Counted from the first letter of the stretch, positions 1 through 7,960 are shown. The stretch is 15,543 bases of DNA from an uncultured Bacteroidales bacterium (GCA_937896505.1 CALBNP010000114.1:1-15543), one strand, 5' to 3'. Notes: generated by a model not told the origin, from the letters alone. Numbers and translations: made by a program.

Positions 1-945
<945 letters not shown>

Positions 946-1124
946 ATTATTGCTGTACTAGTTGTTATTTTCTGAATCTCGGGTTCCGCTGTGTTCCTTG
1001 CTTACCCGGCGGACCGGGGCGTCGCGCCCCGCCGCCTGTTGCTTGCTTCTCTTCTCTTTGCTGGCCTCAGACTTTCAAAGAACGCAAAACCTCTCTCGAA
1101 CCAGCCCCTCTCCCTTCCGTTTTG
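946..1124 (-). other. 16S rRNA leader (pre-rRNA 5' region) with GC-rich hairpin
   Basis: This stretch lies between the predicted rRNA promoter and the mature 16S 5' end and holds no gene. It contains a boxA-like element (1071-1085) and a strong hairpin at 1008-1036. On the minus strand the hairpin has a perfect 7-bp stem CGGGGCG/CGCCCCG around a 3-nt CGA loop. It extends by a further GGCGG/CCGCC pairing across a 2-nt bulge. No U-run follows, so it is more likely a structural or processing element of the leader than a terminator. The start of transcription near 1124 is inferred from the promoter. Confidence 0.6.
1071..1085 (-). promoter_or_regulatory. boxA-like antitermination element in the rRNA leader
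   Basis: On the minus strand this reads GCGTTCTTTGAAAGT. It closely resembles bacterial rRNA boxA elements (TGCTCTTTAACA in E. coli, TGTTCTTTGAAAACT in Bacillus), which recruit the NusB-NusE antitermination complex. Its place in a 16S leader, about 125 nt upstream of the mature end, fits. The role is inferred from motif and position. Confidence 0.55.
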
Positions 1125-1130
1125 CGGGTG

Positions 1131-1160
1131 CAAAAGTACAACATTCCCACAAAACAACAA
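1131..1160 (-). promoter_or_regulatory. rRNA operon promoter, Bacteroidota type
   Basis: On the minus strand a TTG (1158-1160) is followed by exactly 19 bases and then TACTTTTG (1131-1138). This matches the Bacteroidota primary-sigma consensus TTTG-N17-23-TAnnTTTG. Transcription would start near 1124. The A/T-rich stretch upstream (1160-1240) is suitable for an UP-like element. Confidence 0.7.
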
Positions 1161-1320
1161 GCACTTTTTTCAACTATTTTGCATCAAATATTACAATATA
1201 CTGTGTATCAAAACGATAAATTTTCGTGATATGCTAAAATGATGGAAGAAAAGCATCCTCATAGTGCTCAATAATCGGATTTCCCTCTTTAAAATAGATG
1301 AGATGGAAATAAGTTATATA
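1161..1320 (-). other. A/T-rich spacer between the OmpA gene terminator and the rRNA promoter
   Basis: No gene, tRNA or convincing repeat is visible here. The sequence is A/T-rich and lies directly upstream of the rRNA promoter, so it may act as upstream promoter DNA. That role is inferred only. Confidence 0.4.
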
Positions 1321-1350
1321 AAAAAAGGAGAGCGCAAATGCGCTCTCCTT
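1318..1350 (-). terminator. Strong intrinsic terminator after the OmpA-family gene
   Basis: A perfect 11-bp stem (1325-1335 with 1340-1350, AAGGAGAGCGC/GCGCTCTCCTT) closes a 4-nt loop. On the minus strand it is followed by a run of T residues (complement of 1319-1326). It begins 25 bases after the stop codon of the OmpA-family gene and would insulate the downstream rRNA promoter from read-through. Confidence 0.9.
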
Positions 1351-1374
1351 TAATAAGGTTATGAAAACCATCTT

Positions 1375-2646
1375 TTACTTTACGAAATCAAGAAATACGC
1401 GGCGGTTATTCTCTATGTTTTCAAATTCAGAAACACCACCAGCAGCTTCAATAACGATGTCTTGGGCATCGAGGCCAAATCTAACAAGTTCATCCTTAAC
1501 TGTATTGCAACGGCGTTGCGAAAGTAACCGATTGTAATCAGCAGAACCAGTAGCCTCATCGCATGTACCTCTCAGACGAATCTTGCAATCGTATTTCTTC
1601 GCAAACTGCGCAAAGGTTTTCAGGTTTACACGGTCATTATCAGACTTCAATTCAGCAGAATTAAGATTGAAGAAAATGCTGAAAGGATAGCCGCCCAAAA
1701 CTACTGAATAAGCTGAACCATCTCCGCCTTCTGAACCCTGTCCCTGTACTTGCAGTCCCTGAATACTTCCAACAATTCCTTCAGCTCTCAACTGAGTAAG
1801 CTCATTATAAATCATATCAAGACGCTCCTCAATACCACTCAAATTAACATTTTCCTCATCATTAGCCAGTTGAGTATCTTGTACAACAGCATCAATTTTG
1901 TTACCGTTTGAATTTCCAAAATTCCAAATCAGCTTAGCTCCACCTTCATACATCAGATTTTCGGTGTGTTGCCACTGAGGAAGGTTGTCAAAACGCTCAC
2001 CATACAGGAAGTTAACACCACCATAAATGCGAACTTCAATATTGTTGTCAAGAGCGACACCGAAAGAACCATGTCCACCATATGCAAAATGCCACTGTGA
2101 AGCATATTTTTGTTCTTTGAAATCGCCTGATTCCAATTTACCACTAATCGTGGTGTGGGTCTGGATTCCGCCAATCATAGGTGAGACATCAAACTTCCAA
2201 CGACTATCTCTCAAGCCAAAGATATAGAGAAGATTGAAATTGCATTGAAGAGAAAAGCGTGCGAACTTGGTTTCGGTAGTCAGGTTGCTGTATTTCCAAA
2301 ATGAAGCTAATTCACTTGCTGTAGGTTTAGAAGCGAACATCTGTCCAGTTACGCTAAGCCATTGCTCCGTGCAGCAATCCATGGGTGTCATTTCCACGTT
2401 TCCTCTCATGCCAATGATGTCAAGGGAGAAAAACGGCGAGAAACGGTATCCAGCAGAAATGCCATATTCTGCTCTTGCAGTTTTTCCATTATCGGAATAG
2501 CTGCGGAAAGTGCAAGTGCCCATTGAGGCACCCGTTGCAATGCCCAAATAATAGCCCTTTTGAGGAAGAGTGGTCTGAGCTGTCATTGGCATTGAAAAGC
2601 CAATGACACACAAAGCTGCTATTGCAAAATTTCTAAGATTCTTCAT
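1375..2646 (-). CDS. OmpA-family outer-membrane protein with N-terminal beta-barrel
   Basis: This 423-aa protein has a signal peptide (residues 1-23, ending MTA|Q). A beta-rich region of about 220 residues follows, rich in alternating aromatic residues and glycine, as in an outer-membrane barrel. Next come a short acidic/leucine helix (about 272-290), a Gly/Gln/Ser linker and a C-terminal OmpA domain (about 320-423). The OmpA domain anchors the outer membrane to peptidoglycan by binding diaminopimelate. Its key residues are present: Asp363 in GTCD, YNRLLSQRR around Arg378-379, and the final NNRRV. The usual GHTD reads GTCD here, so the His is lost while the Asp is kept. The ATG at 2646 is preferred over an upstream in-frame TTG at 2655 because the signal peptide starts there. 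The gene sits 29 bp downstream of a lipoprotein gene and probably shares its transcript. Confidence 0.88.
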   Translation of the reverse strand: MKNLRNFAIAALCVIGFSMPMTAQTTLPQKGYYLGIATGASMGTCTFRSYSDNGKTARAEYGISAGYRFSPFFSLDIIGMRGNVEMTPMDCCTEQWLSVTGQMFASKPTASELASFWKYSNLTTETKFARFSLQCNFNLLYIFGLRDSRWKFDVSPMIGGIQTHTTISGKLESGDFKEQKYASQWHFAYGGHGSFGVALDNNIEVRIYGGVNFLYGERFDNLPQWQHTENLMYEGGAKLIWNFGNSNGNKIDAVVQDTQLANDEENVNLSGIEERLDMIYNELTQLRAEGIVGSIQGLQVQGQGSEGGDGSAYSVVLGGYPFSIFFNLNSAELKSDNDRVNLKTFAQFAKKYDCKIRLRGTCDEATGSADYNRLLSQRRCNTVKDELVRFGLDAQDIVIEAAGGVSEFENIENNRRVFLDFVK

Positions 2647-2675
2647 AGTGTTCAATTTTTAATTTAATCCGTTAT

Positions 2676-3878
2676 TTAGTTTCCTCCGCCGACATGCTGA
2701 TGGTTATATGTGGTGGCTTCGTACACAACATCGCCATAGAGGTCAGCCTCGGCTATTCTTCCATTTCTCGTATAAGCGATGTGTATATATTCCTGATGAC
2801 CAGAGAAATCAACGCCTGCTCCAACTGGTAAGGTCAAGTTAACATCCCATCTGTAAGTTCTGTTATGGCTAACTAAACCAAAGTCACGAGCAACAACTTC
2901 AAGCAATAAGGCTTGCAACTGGCAGTGTGTAGGCATATACAAATCTACGCCAACCTTATAACCAAATTCTGTATAAGGCACAACAACTGGAGCTGATCCG
3001 TAAATATTGTCAACATTGCTTGGATTGAAAACAAGAGGTGTTGTACGAGGTGTGAGCGTGATGTTGGTGAAACAGAAAGCTGCATAAACGACACCAAGCA
3101 CAGCATTATTTATAGCCACTCTATTGGGTTCATGTGTCAGTTGGCTTTCCGGAACATCGCTCCAACGGCCATTGTTGAAGCTTCTGATGATGCTATGGTT
3201 TTGAGTTTCAGTGTCGAAGTTTAAGAATAATGTGTACAGGATATCAGCCCTGTCTTTTTTCCCACCTTCAGCAAATGTGACATTGGCTGCAAAGAACAAT
3301 TTGTCCTTTTCAAAAGTTCCGCTGGTAGGATCAGGGGTTTCTTGGGCTGCTCCGAAATCTTCATTATAATAGAAAAGGTCAAGTTGAAAAACTTCATCTT
3401 CATAGCCTTCAACGTATGCTCCAACCAAAGTCTTAGCGAAATCGTTGTGGTCGATGAATTCGGTATTAATGTCTCCTTCATTATCACCAAGGAAAGTAAT
3501 AACAGTGGAAGAAGAAGGAAGACGGAAATCCTGATGAGCAATCATTCCGCCAACTTGCTTAGTAAGAGTAACGCTTTTTGAAACATCTTTCTTGCCTTCA
3601 TACGTAGCAGTCAATGAGTAAGTCTTAGATGGGGCAGGCTCAGGCATTGCCATGAAATAGACACCATCGTTGTCTGTCTTTACAATTTGTCCTTCTGTGG
3701 TTTGAACTGTAGCATTGGCCAATACATGACCCTGATAATCAGTCACATTACCTGTAATGGCATATTCACCATTTGGTTCATCTGGAGGTGTGACATCTTC
3801 ATAATTCTTTTCGTGTTTCGAGCAAGCTGCCAAACACAATACCATGGCTAACAGCCATACGATTTTTGATTTGTTCAT
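2676..3878 (-). CDS. Lipoprotein with carboxypeptidase-regulatory-like (CnaB/Ig-type) domain
   Basis: The 400-aa product starts with a lipoprotein signal peptide and lipobox LAAC (Cys19 lipidated), so it is anchored in the outer membrane and possibly surface exposed. Residues about 38-120 form a carboxypeptidase-regulatory-like beta-sandwich, with the typical pattern ITGNVTDYQG...ANATVQT...TDNDGVYFM. The remaining 280 residues are beta-rich and I do not recognise them. They include VTFAEGGKKDRADILYTLFL and several Thr/Asn-rich strands, and the chain ends HQHVGGGN. No catalytic motif is visible. The downstream OmpA-family gene follows after 29 bp, suggesting one transcript and a shared envelope role. 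A binding or structural function is likely but unproven. Confidence 0.82.
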   Translation of the reverse strand: MNKSKIVWLLAMVLCLAACSKHEKNYEDVTPPDEPNGEYAITGNVTDYQGHVLANATVQTTEGQIVKTDNDGVYFMAMPEPAPSKTYSLTATYEGKKDVSKSVTLTKQVGGMIAHQDFRLPSSSTVITFLGDNEGDINTEFIDHNDFAKTLVGAYVEGYEDEVFQLDLFYYNEDFGAAQETPDPTSGTFEKDKLFFAANVTFAEGGKKDRADILYTLFLNFDTETQNHSIIRSFNNGRWSDVPESQLTHEPNRVAINNAVLGVVYAAFCFTNITLTPRTTPLVFNPSNVDNIYGSAPVVVPYTEFGYKVGVDLYMPTHCQLQALLLEVVARDFGLVSHNRTYRWDVNLTLPVGAGVDFSGHQEYIHIAYTRNGRIAEADLYGDVVYEATTYNHQHVGGGN

Positions 3879-3920
3879 AGTATTATCATTTAATAATTTG
3901 AATTTTTAAATTTTAGCGTG

Positions 3921-3928
3921 CAAAAGTA
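3921..3928 (-). promoter_or_regulatory. Probable -7 element for the lipoprotein-OmpA operon
   Basis: The minus strand reads TACTTTTG, matching TAnnTTTG, 43 bp upstream of the lipoprotein ATG, giving a leader of about 37 nt. A second match, TACCTTTG, lies at 3944-3951. Neither has a clear TTTG at the usual 17-23 bp spacing, so which one is used is uncertain. Confidence 0.45.
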
Positions 3929-3945
3929 TATATTTTTTAAATACA

Positions 3946-3977
3946 AAGGTATGACAAACACTTTTTTTTCATACCTT
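3946..3977 (-). repeat. 8-bp inverted repeat between the YjbH-like gene and the lipoprotein promoter
   Basis: AAGGTATG (3946-3953) and CATACCTT (3970-3977) are perfect inverted repeats around a 16-nt A/T-rich centre. It begins five bases after the stop codon of the YjbH-like gene. On the minus strand it is followed by TGTATTT rather than a clean T-run. It could be a weak terminator or a binding site, since it overlaps the TACCTTTG promoter-like element. Confidence 0.4.
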
Positions 3978-3981
3978 AATT

Positions 3982-4665
3982 TTACAAGTCGCTAAACTCA
4001 AGGCATAGACCCAAAGATACTTTTTTCCAGTCTTGAAGAATAAACTGTACTCTAAAGATCTTGTATTTAGCATCTACACCGATGTTAAACTCGCATCCAT
4101 CATATTCGACAGTGGCTCTCAAGTCACGGTAGAATTTTGGGCGAAATGTCAAGCCACCAACAAGTCCACCCCATTTGTCTTCACTATTCTCTTTAAAATA
4201 ATGCCTATAGGCAACGTTCACTCCCCATTCTCCACCTAATCCATTAAAGTGCTTTACAGTTGCCGCATAGAAGTTTTTGTTAAGCGAAGTGCCCCAAATG
4301 TCGAAACCACCAACTACAAGTGCCGGCCACCATTTACCTTCTTTCAGAGGTTGCAATTTTACTGACAGCGATCTGTCGGGCAAATAAGTATCATCTTTTT
4401 TCCACATCAGAACCATATATGAAGCTTCCACCCATTTATAAGGAGTAAGGGAAATATGGAATGCAAGAGGAGAATCCATAGAAAAACCATTTGGAACGAA
4501 ATCTGTATTCACATAATGGGCACCAATACTCATGCTATTGGCTGGACTTAGCTCAGCTGAAGGAACGTGTAGCAAACCTTCTACACCCGTATAGATTTGA
4601 GCCTTACCTAATACAGGAAGCAATATAAAAACAAGAGCCGTGATTCGTCTAATAAACCTGTTCAT
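3982..4665 (-). CDS. YjbH-like outer-membrane barrel protein
   Basis: The 227-aa protein has a signal peptide (residues 1-22, ending GKA|Q). Its mature part, about 205 residues, is made of short amphipathic strands rich in aromatic residues, as in a small outer-membrane barrel. The start of the mature chain (YTGVEGLLHVPSAELSPANS) resembles the repeated G-x-x-GLL-x-x-P-x-A motif of the YjbH family (DUF940), as does the central VKLQPLKEGKWWPALVVGG. That family is linked to exopolysaccharide or capsule secretion. Known YjbH/GfcD proteins are around 700 aa, so this is much shorter. The ATG at 4665 shares ATGA with the stop of the preceding gene, so translational coupling is likely. It is preferred over the ATG at 4680 for that reason and for the signal peptide. 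Confidence 0.72.
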   Translation of the reverse strand: MNRFIRRITALVFILLPVLGKAQIYTGVEGLLHVPSAELSPANSMSIGAHYVNTDFVPNGFSMDSPLAFHISLTPYKWVEASYMVLMWKKDDTYLPDRSLSVKLQPLKEGKWWPALVVGGFDIWGTSLNKNFYAATVKHFNGLGGEWGVNVAYRHYFKENSEDKWGGLVGGLTFRPKFYRDLRATVEYDGCEFNIGVDAKYKIFRVQFILQDWKKVSLGLCLEFSDL

Positions 4666-5588
4666 CGTGTAATCCCCCATTTTGCTTTAGTGAAATTGCC
4701 AGTCCTTTCATTTTCTTCAGGGTCAGTGTCATACATTTGTAGGGCATTTGCTTCTGCCATATAGTCGTATGTCAGCATGAAGTTAGAGGCTGGACGTACC
4801 CTGAGTGTTTTTTCACGCTTCTGGTCACCTTGGAATGGAAGCATGACTACGATGGATGCTCCACCTGCAATGCGCTGTTCCCAGTATGTTCCATTCATTT
4901 GATAGACTTCTCCATAACGATTCCCACCATGAATGTAAGCACTCACTGTAACATGCTTAAAATGCTTCAACCATGCTATGCGACCGCCATAGTCTCCCAA
5001 ATTAAACCTGCCTCCGCTAATCCGGAATTCCGTTTCACTGTTTTTCAAATAGAAACGAACTGTAAGCAGACCCGTCAAACGATCCATATAACTGAATCCA
5101 ATATCGGAAGTGGTGAAGGAATAGTATCCCGTAAAGCCTAACTGACCTTCCATTGCGAACCAAGATGAGACAGGCCAGAACCATTTCGCATCAGCACCAA
5201 AACGCTCTCCACCAAACAGTCCGCCACTCAACTTGAAGTAGTGATTACCAGCCTGAAGTTCCTTCGAGATTACGGCCATATTCAGGCGGGGGCTTTTATA
5301 ATAACCACCAAAGTCATTAATAACTGGAATAAACGCTTGGGCCGTAATCTGCCAATCATCACCAAAACGCCATTTCACCCCAGGCGTGACATTGACAAGC
5401 AGTTCGTACATTTTATCATTTAGCCAAATTGAACGATATCTAAGATTAACACCAGCAAAAATATCAACCTTAGACTGCTGTGCAGCAAGTGGCTTTGGCA
5501 TTTGCAATGCAATTATCAGAAACACAGTGAATGCCAATGCCTTTTTAATTGCTTTTTTATGACAATTTATCTTCATCAGATGCGACAT
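4662..5588 (-). CDS. Exported beta-barrel-like protein, possible second half of a split YjbH
   Basis: This product (308 aa from the ATG at 5588, or 304 aa from the ATG at 5576) has a signal peptide with a lysine-rich start, ending LAA|QQ. The mature part has about 12 or more predicted amphipathic strands with frequent Tyr/Trp/Phe, for example FKLSGGLFGGERFGADAKWF. No enzymatic motif is seen. The C-terminal stretch VRPASNFMLTYDYMAEANAL recalls the barrel part of YjbH-type proteins, but I hold that as tentative. The in-frame TTG at 5597 is a less likely start. The ATGA overlap with the next gene argues that the two products work together in the outer membrane, perhaps in polysaccharide export. 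Confidence 0.65.
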   Translation of the reverse strand: MSHLMKINCHKKAIKKALAFTVFLIIALQMPKPLAAQQSKVDIFAGVNLRYRSIWLNDKMYELLVNVTPGVKWRFGDDWQITAQAFIPVINDFGGYYKSPRLNMAVISKELQAGNHYFKLSGGLFGGERFGADAKWFWPVSSWFAMEGQLGFTGYYSFTTSDIGFSYMDRLTGLLTVRFYLKNSETEFRISGGRFNLGDYGGRIAWLKHFKHVTVSAYIHGGNRYGEVYQMNGTYWEQRIAGGASIVVMLPFQGDQKREKTLRVRPASNFMLTYDYMAEANALQMYDTDPEENERTGNFTKAKWGITR

Positions 5589-5631
5589 CCCTTTCAAATT
5601 TAATACTATATATGTAGATTTTATTTGGGTT

Positions 5632-5664
5632 CAAAGATACACTTTTTTTATTTGGCTTTACAAA
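5632..5664 (-). promoter_or_regulatory. Promoter of the YjbH-like gene pair
   Basis: On the minus strand TTTG (5661-5664) is followed by 21 bases and TATCTTTG (5632-5639), a full match to the Bacteroidota promoter consensus. Transcription would start near 5626, about 38 nt before the ATG at 5588. The rest of the spacer up to 5759 is A/T-rich and shows no clear terminator for the preceding hydrolase gene. Confidence 0.7.
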
Positions 5665-5759
5665 AAAAAACAATCAAATTTTCTTATGTCATCGAATCAG
5701 AAATCATTCAAAATGCGTCAATCATCCCTAAAACAACTGATTTTCAATACACAAAAACA

Positions 5760-6671
5760 TCACTTATATAAATCTTCAGGGGTACTATTATCCCAGTTTG
5801 GGCGCTCTGAAGAATTATCGACATACATCTCATCAACCTGCAACTGTTCTTTGTTAACTACATAGTGTTCGCAAAACCATTTAAGTTCATCAATTGTCTT
5901 CGGGCAAAACCCTGCAACGCTATGACCGTAATCCTTATATCGGCGAACAAAATACGGCAAATCGAACTTCTCGAAACGTGGCACTAACTTGTTTGTGCCA
6001 AACATTCCCACATTAAACAGCTTCAATTGATTATAATTTACCAACTTGTCAGCTGTTCCATGGAAAAACATCGTTGGAGCAGGGGTATGATTACGATACT
6101 GTACTTTCCCTTCATGAGAGAAAACAGCACCTGCATACGACACTACTCCTGCCAGACGGAAATCCGTAGGCAAGATATCTGAATTGAGAAAGCCATTACA
6201 CAAGGCATAATCGGTTTGCAAAGCCGTTATGGCGCCTGCGCTCGAACCCATCAGAACTATCCAATCGCGATTCACCTTCATCTCGGGATGGTCAATGACA
6301 AACGCCAAAGCCGAAATCGCATCCTCTGCAGCCATATAAATTGCATTTTGCACCGGCTTATAATTGGTCAGGCCGAGGTTCTTTGCTCCAACCAGGCCCA
6401 AACGATAGTCGATGGCTACGACCATGAAGCCTTCTTCAACGAGCTTCGCGAAATAGTTTTTCTCAAATTCGCCATTGCGCTGGCCTTCCATAAATCCACC
6501 ACCAAAAACATATAAGACGCAAATGGTGCTGTCGGTGACATGAAGTGGCTCATAATAATCCAAAAACAGAGATTGCCCATCCTTCTCAGCATACTGGTAG
6601 GTTGTCATCGACTGACCGAAGCCACAAATGGTCAGCGAAATCAAGGCAAAAAACAAGAAAAATTTCTTCAT
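5760..6671 (-). CDS. Secreted alpha/beta hydrolase (esterase/lipase-like)
   Basis: The 303-aa protein has a signal peptide (residues 1-19, ending GFG|Q), so it acts in the periplasm or outside the cell. It carries the alpha/beta-hydrolase layout of the carboxylesterase/HSL-like group. An oxyanion-hole GGGF (57-60) appears with Phe where many members have His. The nucleophile elbow is GSSAG with Ser144, the acid is Asp208 in HGTAD, and His250 lies in YGHSVAGF. The substrate cannot be read from the sequence; ester bonds in acylated sugars or lipids are plausible. Its ATG overlaps the stop of the LpxD-family gene (ATGA), so expression should be coupled to that gene. The last 30 residues are acidic and outside the fold. 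Confidence 0.85.
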   Translation of the reverse strand: MKKFFLFFALISLTICGFGQSMTTYQYAEKDGQSLFLDYYEPLHVTDSTICVLYVFGGGFMEGQRNGEFEKNYFAKLVEEGFMVVAIDYRLGLVGAKNLGLTNYKPVQNAIYMAAEDAISALAFVIDHPEMKVNRDWIVLMGSSAGAITALQTDYALCNGFLNSDILPTDFRLAGVVSYAGAVFSHEGKVQYRNHTPAPTMFFHGTADKLVNYNQLKLFNVGMFGTNKLVPRFEKFDLPYFVRRYKDYGHSVAGFCPKTIDELKWFCEHYVVNKEQLQVDEMYVDNSSERPNWDNSTPEDLYK

Positions 6672-7609
6672 GATTGTTGGTTTTTATAGTATTCTCTCAA
6701 AAAATCTGGCAATTGCCTCAAAGCGGCCTGCTCGCGCCATTGCTTCTTGACTTCTTGCGCCGGCACGCCAAACACAGCCTTTCCTGGTTCAACCGACTTA
6801 TCGACGGCTGATGTTGCCAAAACGACAGCACCTTCGCCTACCACAAGGTCCTTGTTTATGCAAACGCGCCCCCATAGTATGACATCGTCTTCAATACGCG
6901 TCACTCCTGCAATAGCAGCGTGACTTCCAATCAAGCAATTGCGGCCAATGTAACTATCGTGACCCACCTGACAATGATTGTCGAGTTTGGTACCTTTATT
7001 AATATAGGTGTCGGAAGTGACGCCTCTATCGATGGAACATAACGCGCCTATCTCGACATTGTCGCAGATTACGACACGGCCAAACGATTCGAACTTCTTG
7101 TAACCATCGTTGCGGCGTTGGAAATAATAACCGTCGGCACCTATCACGCTACCTGAATGGATGACCACATTGTCGCCAATTACGCAATGGTCGTAGATGG
7201 TAACATTCGGATGGATGATGCAGTTCCTGCCAATCACGGTATGATGTCCTACAAAAGAGCCAGGCATGATGACCGTCCCCTCTCCTATTTGCGCGCTTTG
7301 GCTAATGGGTTGAGTTTGTGGTTCGAAAGGACGGAAATGACGCATGATTCGGATGAAGGCATCGAAAGGATCGTCGTGAAGAAGCAAGGATTTACCTTCG
7401 GGCCAATCCACTTCCTTGTTGATTAGCACAACAGAAGCTGCCGAGTTCAAAGCCTTGGCATAATACTTTGGATGGTCAACGAAAGTGATGTCGCCCATTT
7501 CCACTTTATGGATTTCGTTCAATCCAGTGACCGGGAAATCGGGATTGCCGATGATGGAAGCTCCTATCAGTTCTGCAATCTGCCTTAATGGAGTTTGTTC
7601 TATTTTCAT
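6668..7609 (-). CDS. lpxD: LpxD-family acyltransferase (UDP-3-O-acylglucosamine N-acyltransferase paralogue)
   Basis: This 313-aa protein belongs to the LpxD family. LpxD transfers a 3-hydroxyacyl chain from acyl-ACP to the 2-amine of UDP-3-O-acylglucosamine in lipid A synthesis, in the cytoplasm. Residues about 1-100 form the N-terminal uridine-binding-type domain (LNEIHKVEMGDITFVDHPKYY). Residues about 103-280 form a left-handed beta-helix of hexapeptide repeats (IGEGTVI, IGRNCII, IGDNVVI, IGALCSI). DNHCQVGHD places His217 at the catalytic position that is His239 in E. coli. It is shorter than E. coli LpxD (341 aa) and resembles the second LpxD-like protein of many Bacteroidota, so it may not be the main lipid A enzyme and the symbol marks the family only. 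It overlaps the downstream hydrolase gene by ATGA. Confidence 0.85.
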   Translation of the reverse strand: MKIEQTPLRQIAELIGASIIGNPDFPVTGLNEIHKVEMGDITFVDHPKYYAKALNSAASVVLINKEVDWPEGKSLLLHDDPFDAFIRIMRHFRPFEPQTQPISQSAQIGEGTVIMPGSFVGHHTVIGRNCIIHPNVTIYDHCVIGDNVVIHSGSVIGADGYYFQRRNDGYKKFESFGRVVICDNVEIGALCSIDRGVTSDTYINKGTKLDNHCQVGHDSYIGRNCLIGSHAAIAGVTRIEDDVILWGRVCINKDLVVGEGAVVLATSAVDKSVEPGKAVFGVPAQEVKKQWREQAALRQLPDFLREYYKNQQS

Positions 7610-7641
7610 TTTCTAATGATGCACGAATAAGAATCAAAGTG

Positions 7642-7649
7642 CAAAAATA
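7642..7649 (-). promoter_or_regulatory. Probable -7 element for the LpxD-hydrolase operon
   Basis: The minus strand reads TATTTTTG, matching TAnnTTTG, 32 bp upstream of the LpxD ATG, giving a leader of roughly 26 nt. No good TTTG is seen at the usual distance upstream. Confidence 0.5.
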
Positions 7650-7680
7650 GGAAAAAGTAATTATCTGATAAATTTTGGTA

Positions 7681-7710
7681 CGAAAAAAGGAGTCACTTTC
7701 GCAACTCCTT
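7681..7710 (-). terminator. Intrinsic terminator of the tRNA unit
   Basis: AAGGAGT (7687-7693) and ACTCCTT (7704-7710) form a 7-bp stem with a 10-nt loop. On the minus strand a run of T residues follows (complement of 7683-7688). It begins 11 bases after the 3' end of tRNA-Pro. Confidence 0.85.
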
Positions 7711-7721
7711 GATTTTCATTG

Positions 7722-7796
7722 TCGGGGCAAAAGGATTCGAACCTTCGACCCCCTGCTCCCAAAGCAGGTGCGCTAGCCGGACTGCGCCATACCCCG
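7722..7796 (-). tRNA. tRNA-Pro (anticodon TGG)
   Basis: On the minus strand the 75-nt sequence folds into a full cloverleaf. The acceptor stem is CGGGGTA/TGCCCCG with discriminator A. The D stem is GCGC/GCGC and the anticodon stem CCTGC/GCAGG. The anticodon loop TTTGGGA gives TGG, reading CCA and other proline codons. The T arm is GAAGG-TTCGAAT-CCTTT. The CCA tail is not encoded: the gene is followed by CAA. Confidence 0.97.
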
Positions 7797-7811
7797 AAGT
7801 CGATTTGACCT

Positions 7812-7903
7812 TGGCGGAGAAGGGGGGATTCGAACCCCCGGTACCCCTTGCGGAGTACGACAGTTTAGCAAACTGTTGGTTTCAGCCACTCACCCACCTC
7901 TCC
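7812..7903 (-). tRNA. tRNA-Ser (anticodon GCT)
   Basis: The minus strand gives a class II tRNA. The acceptor stem is GGAGAGG/CTTCTCC with discriminator G. The anticodon stem is ACAGT/ACTGT around TTGCTAA, so the anticodon is GCT and reads AGC/AGU. A long variable arm carries a TACTCC-GCAA-GGGGTA hairpin, and the T arm is GGGGG-TTCGAAT-CCCCC. The CCA end is encoded (7812-7814). tRNA-Pro follows 15 bases downstream on the same transcript. Confidence 0.97.
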
Positions 7904-7929
7904 AAGGTGCTTCGTTCTGAATGCGGATG

Positions 7930-7960
7930 CAAAAGTACACCTTTTTTCTTTACCTCCAAA
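7930..7960 (-). promoter_or_regulatory. Promoter of the tRNA-Ser/tRNA-Pro unit
   Basis: On the minus strand TTTG (7957-7960) is followed by 19 bases and TACTTTTG (7930-7937). Both the boxes and the 19-bp spacing equal those of the rRNA promoter in this window. Transcription would start near 7924, about 20 nt before tRNA-Ser. Confidence 0.75.

Noticed and set aside
1008..1036. The GC-rich leader hairpin as an intrinsic terminator
   Set aside because: No T-run follows it on the minus strand, and it would shut off the rRNA operon.
5600..5759. Possible terminator after the secreted hydrolase gene
   Set aside because: The region is A/T-rich with a run of A residues, but I could find no stem longer than four or five pairs.
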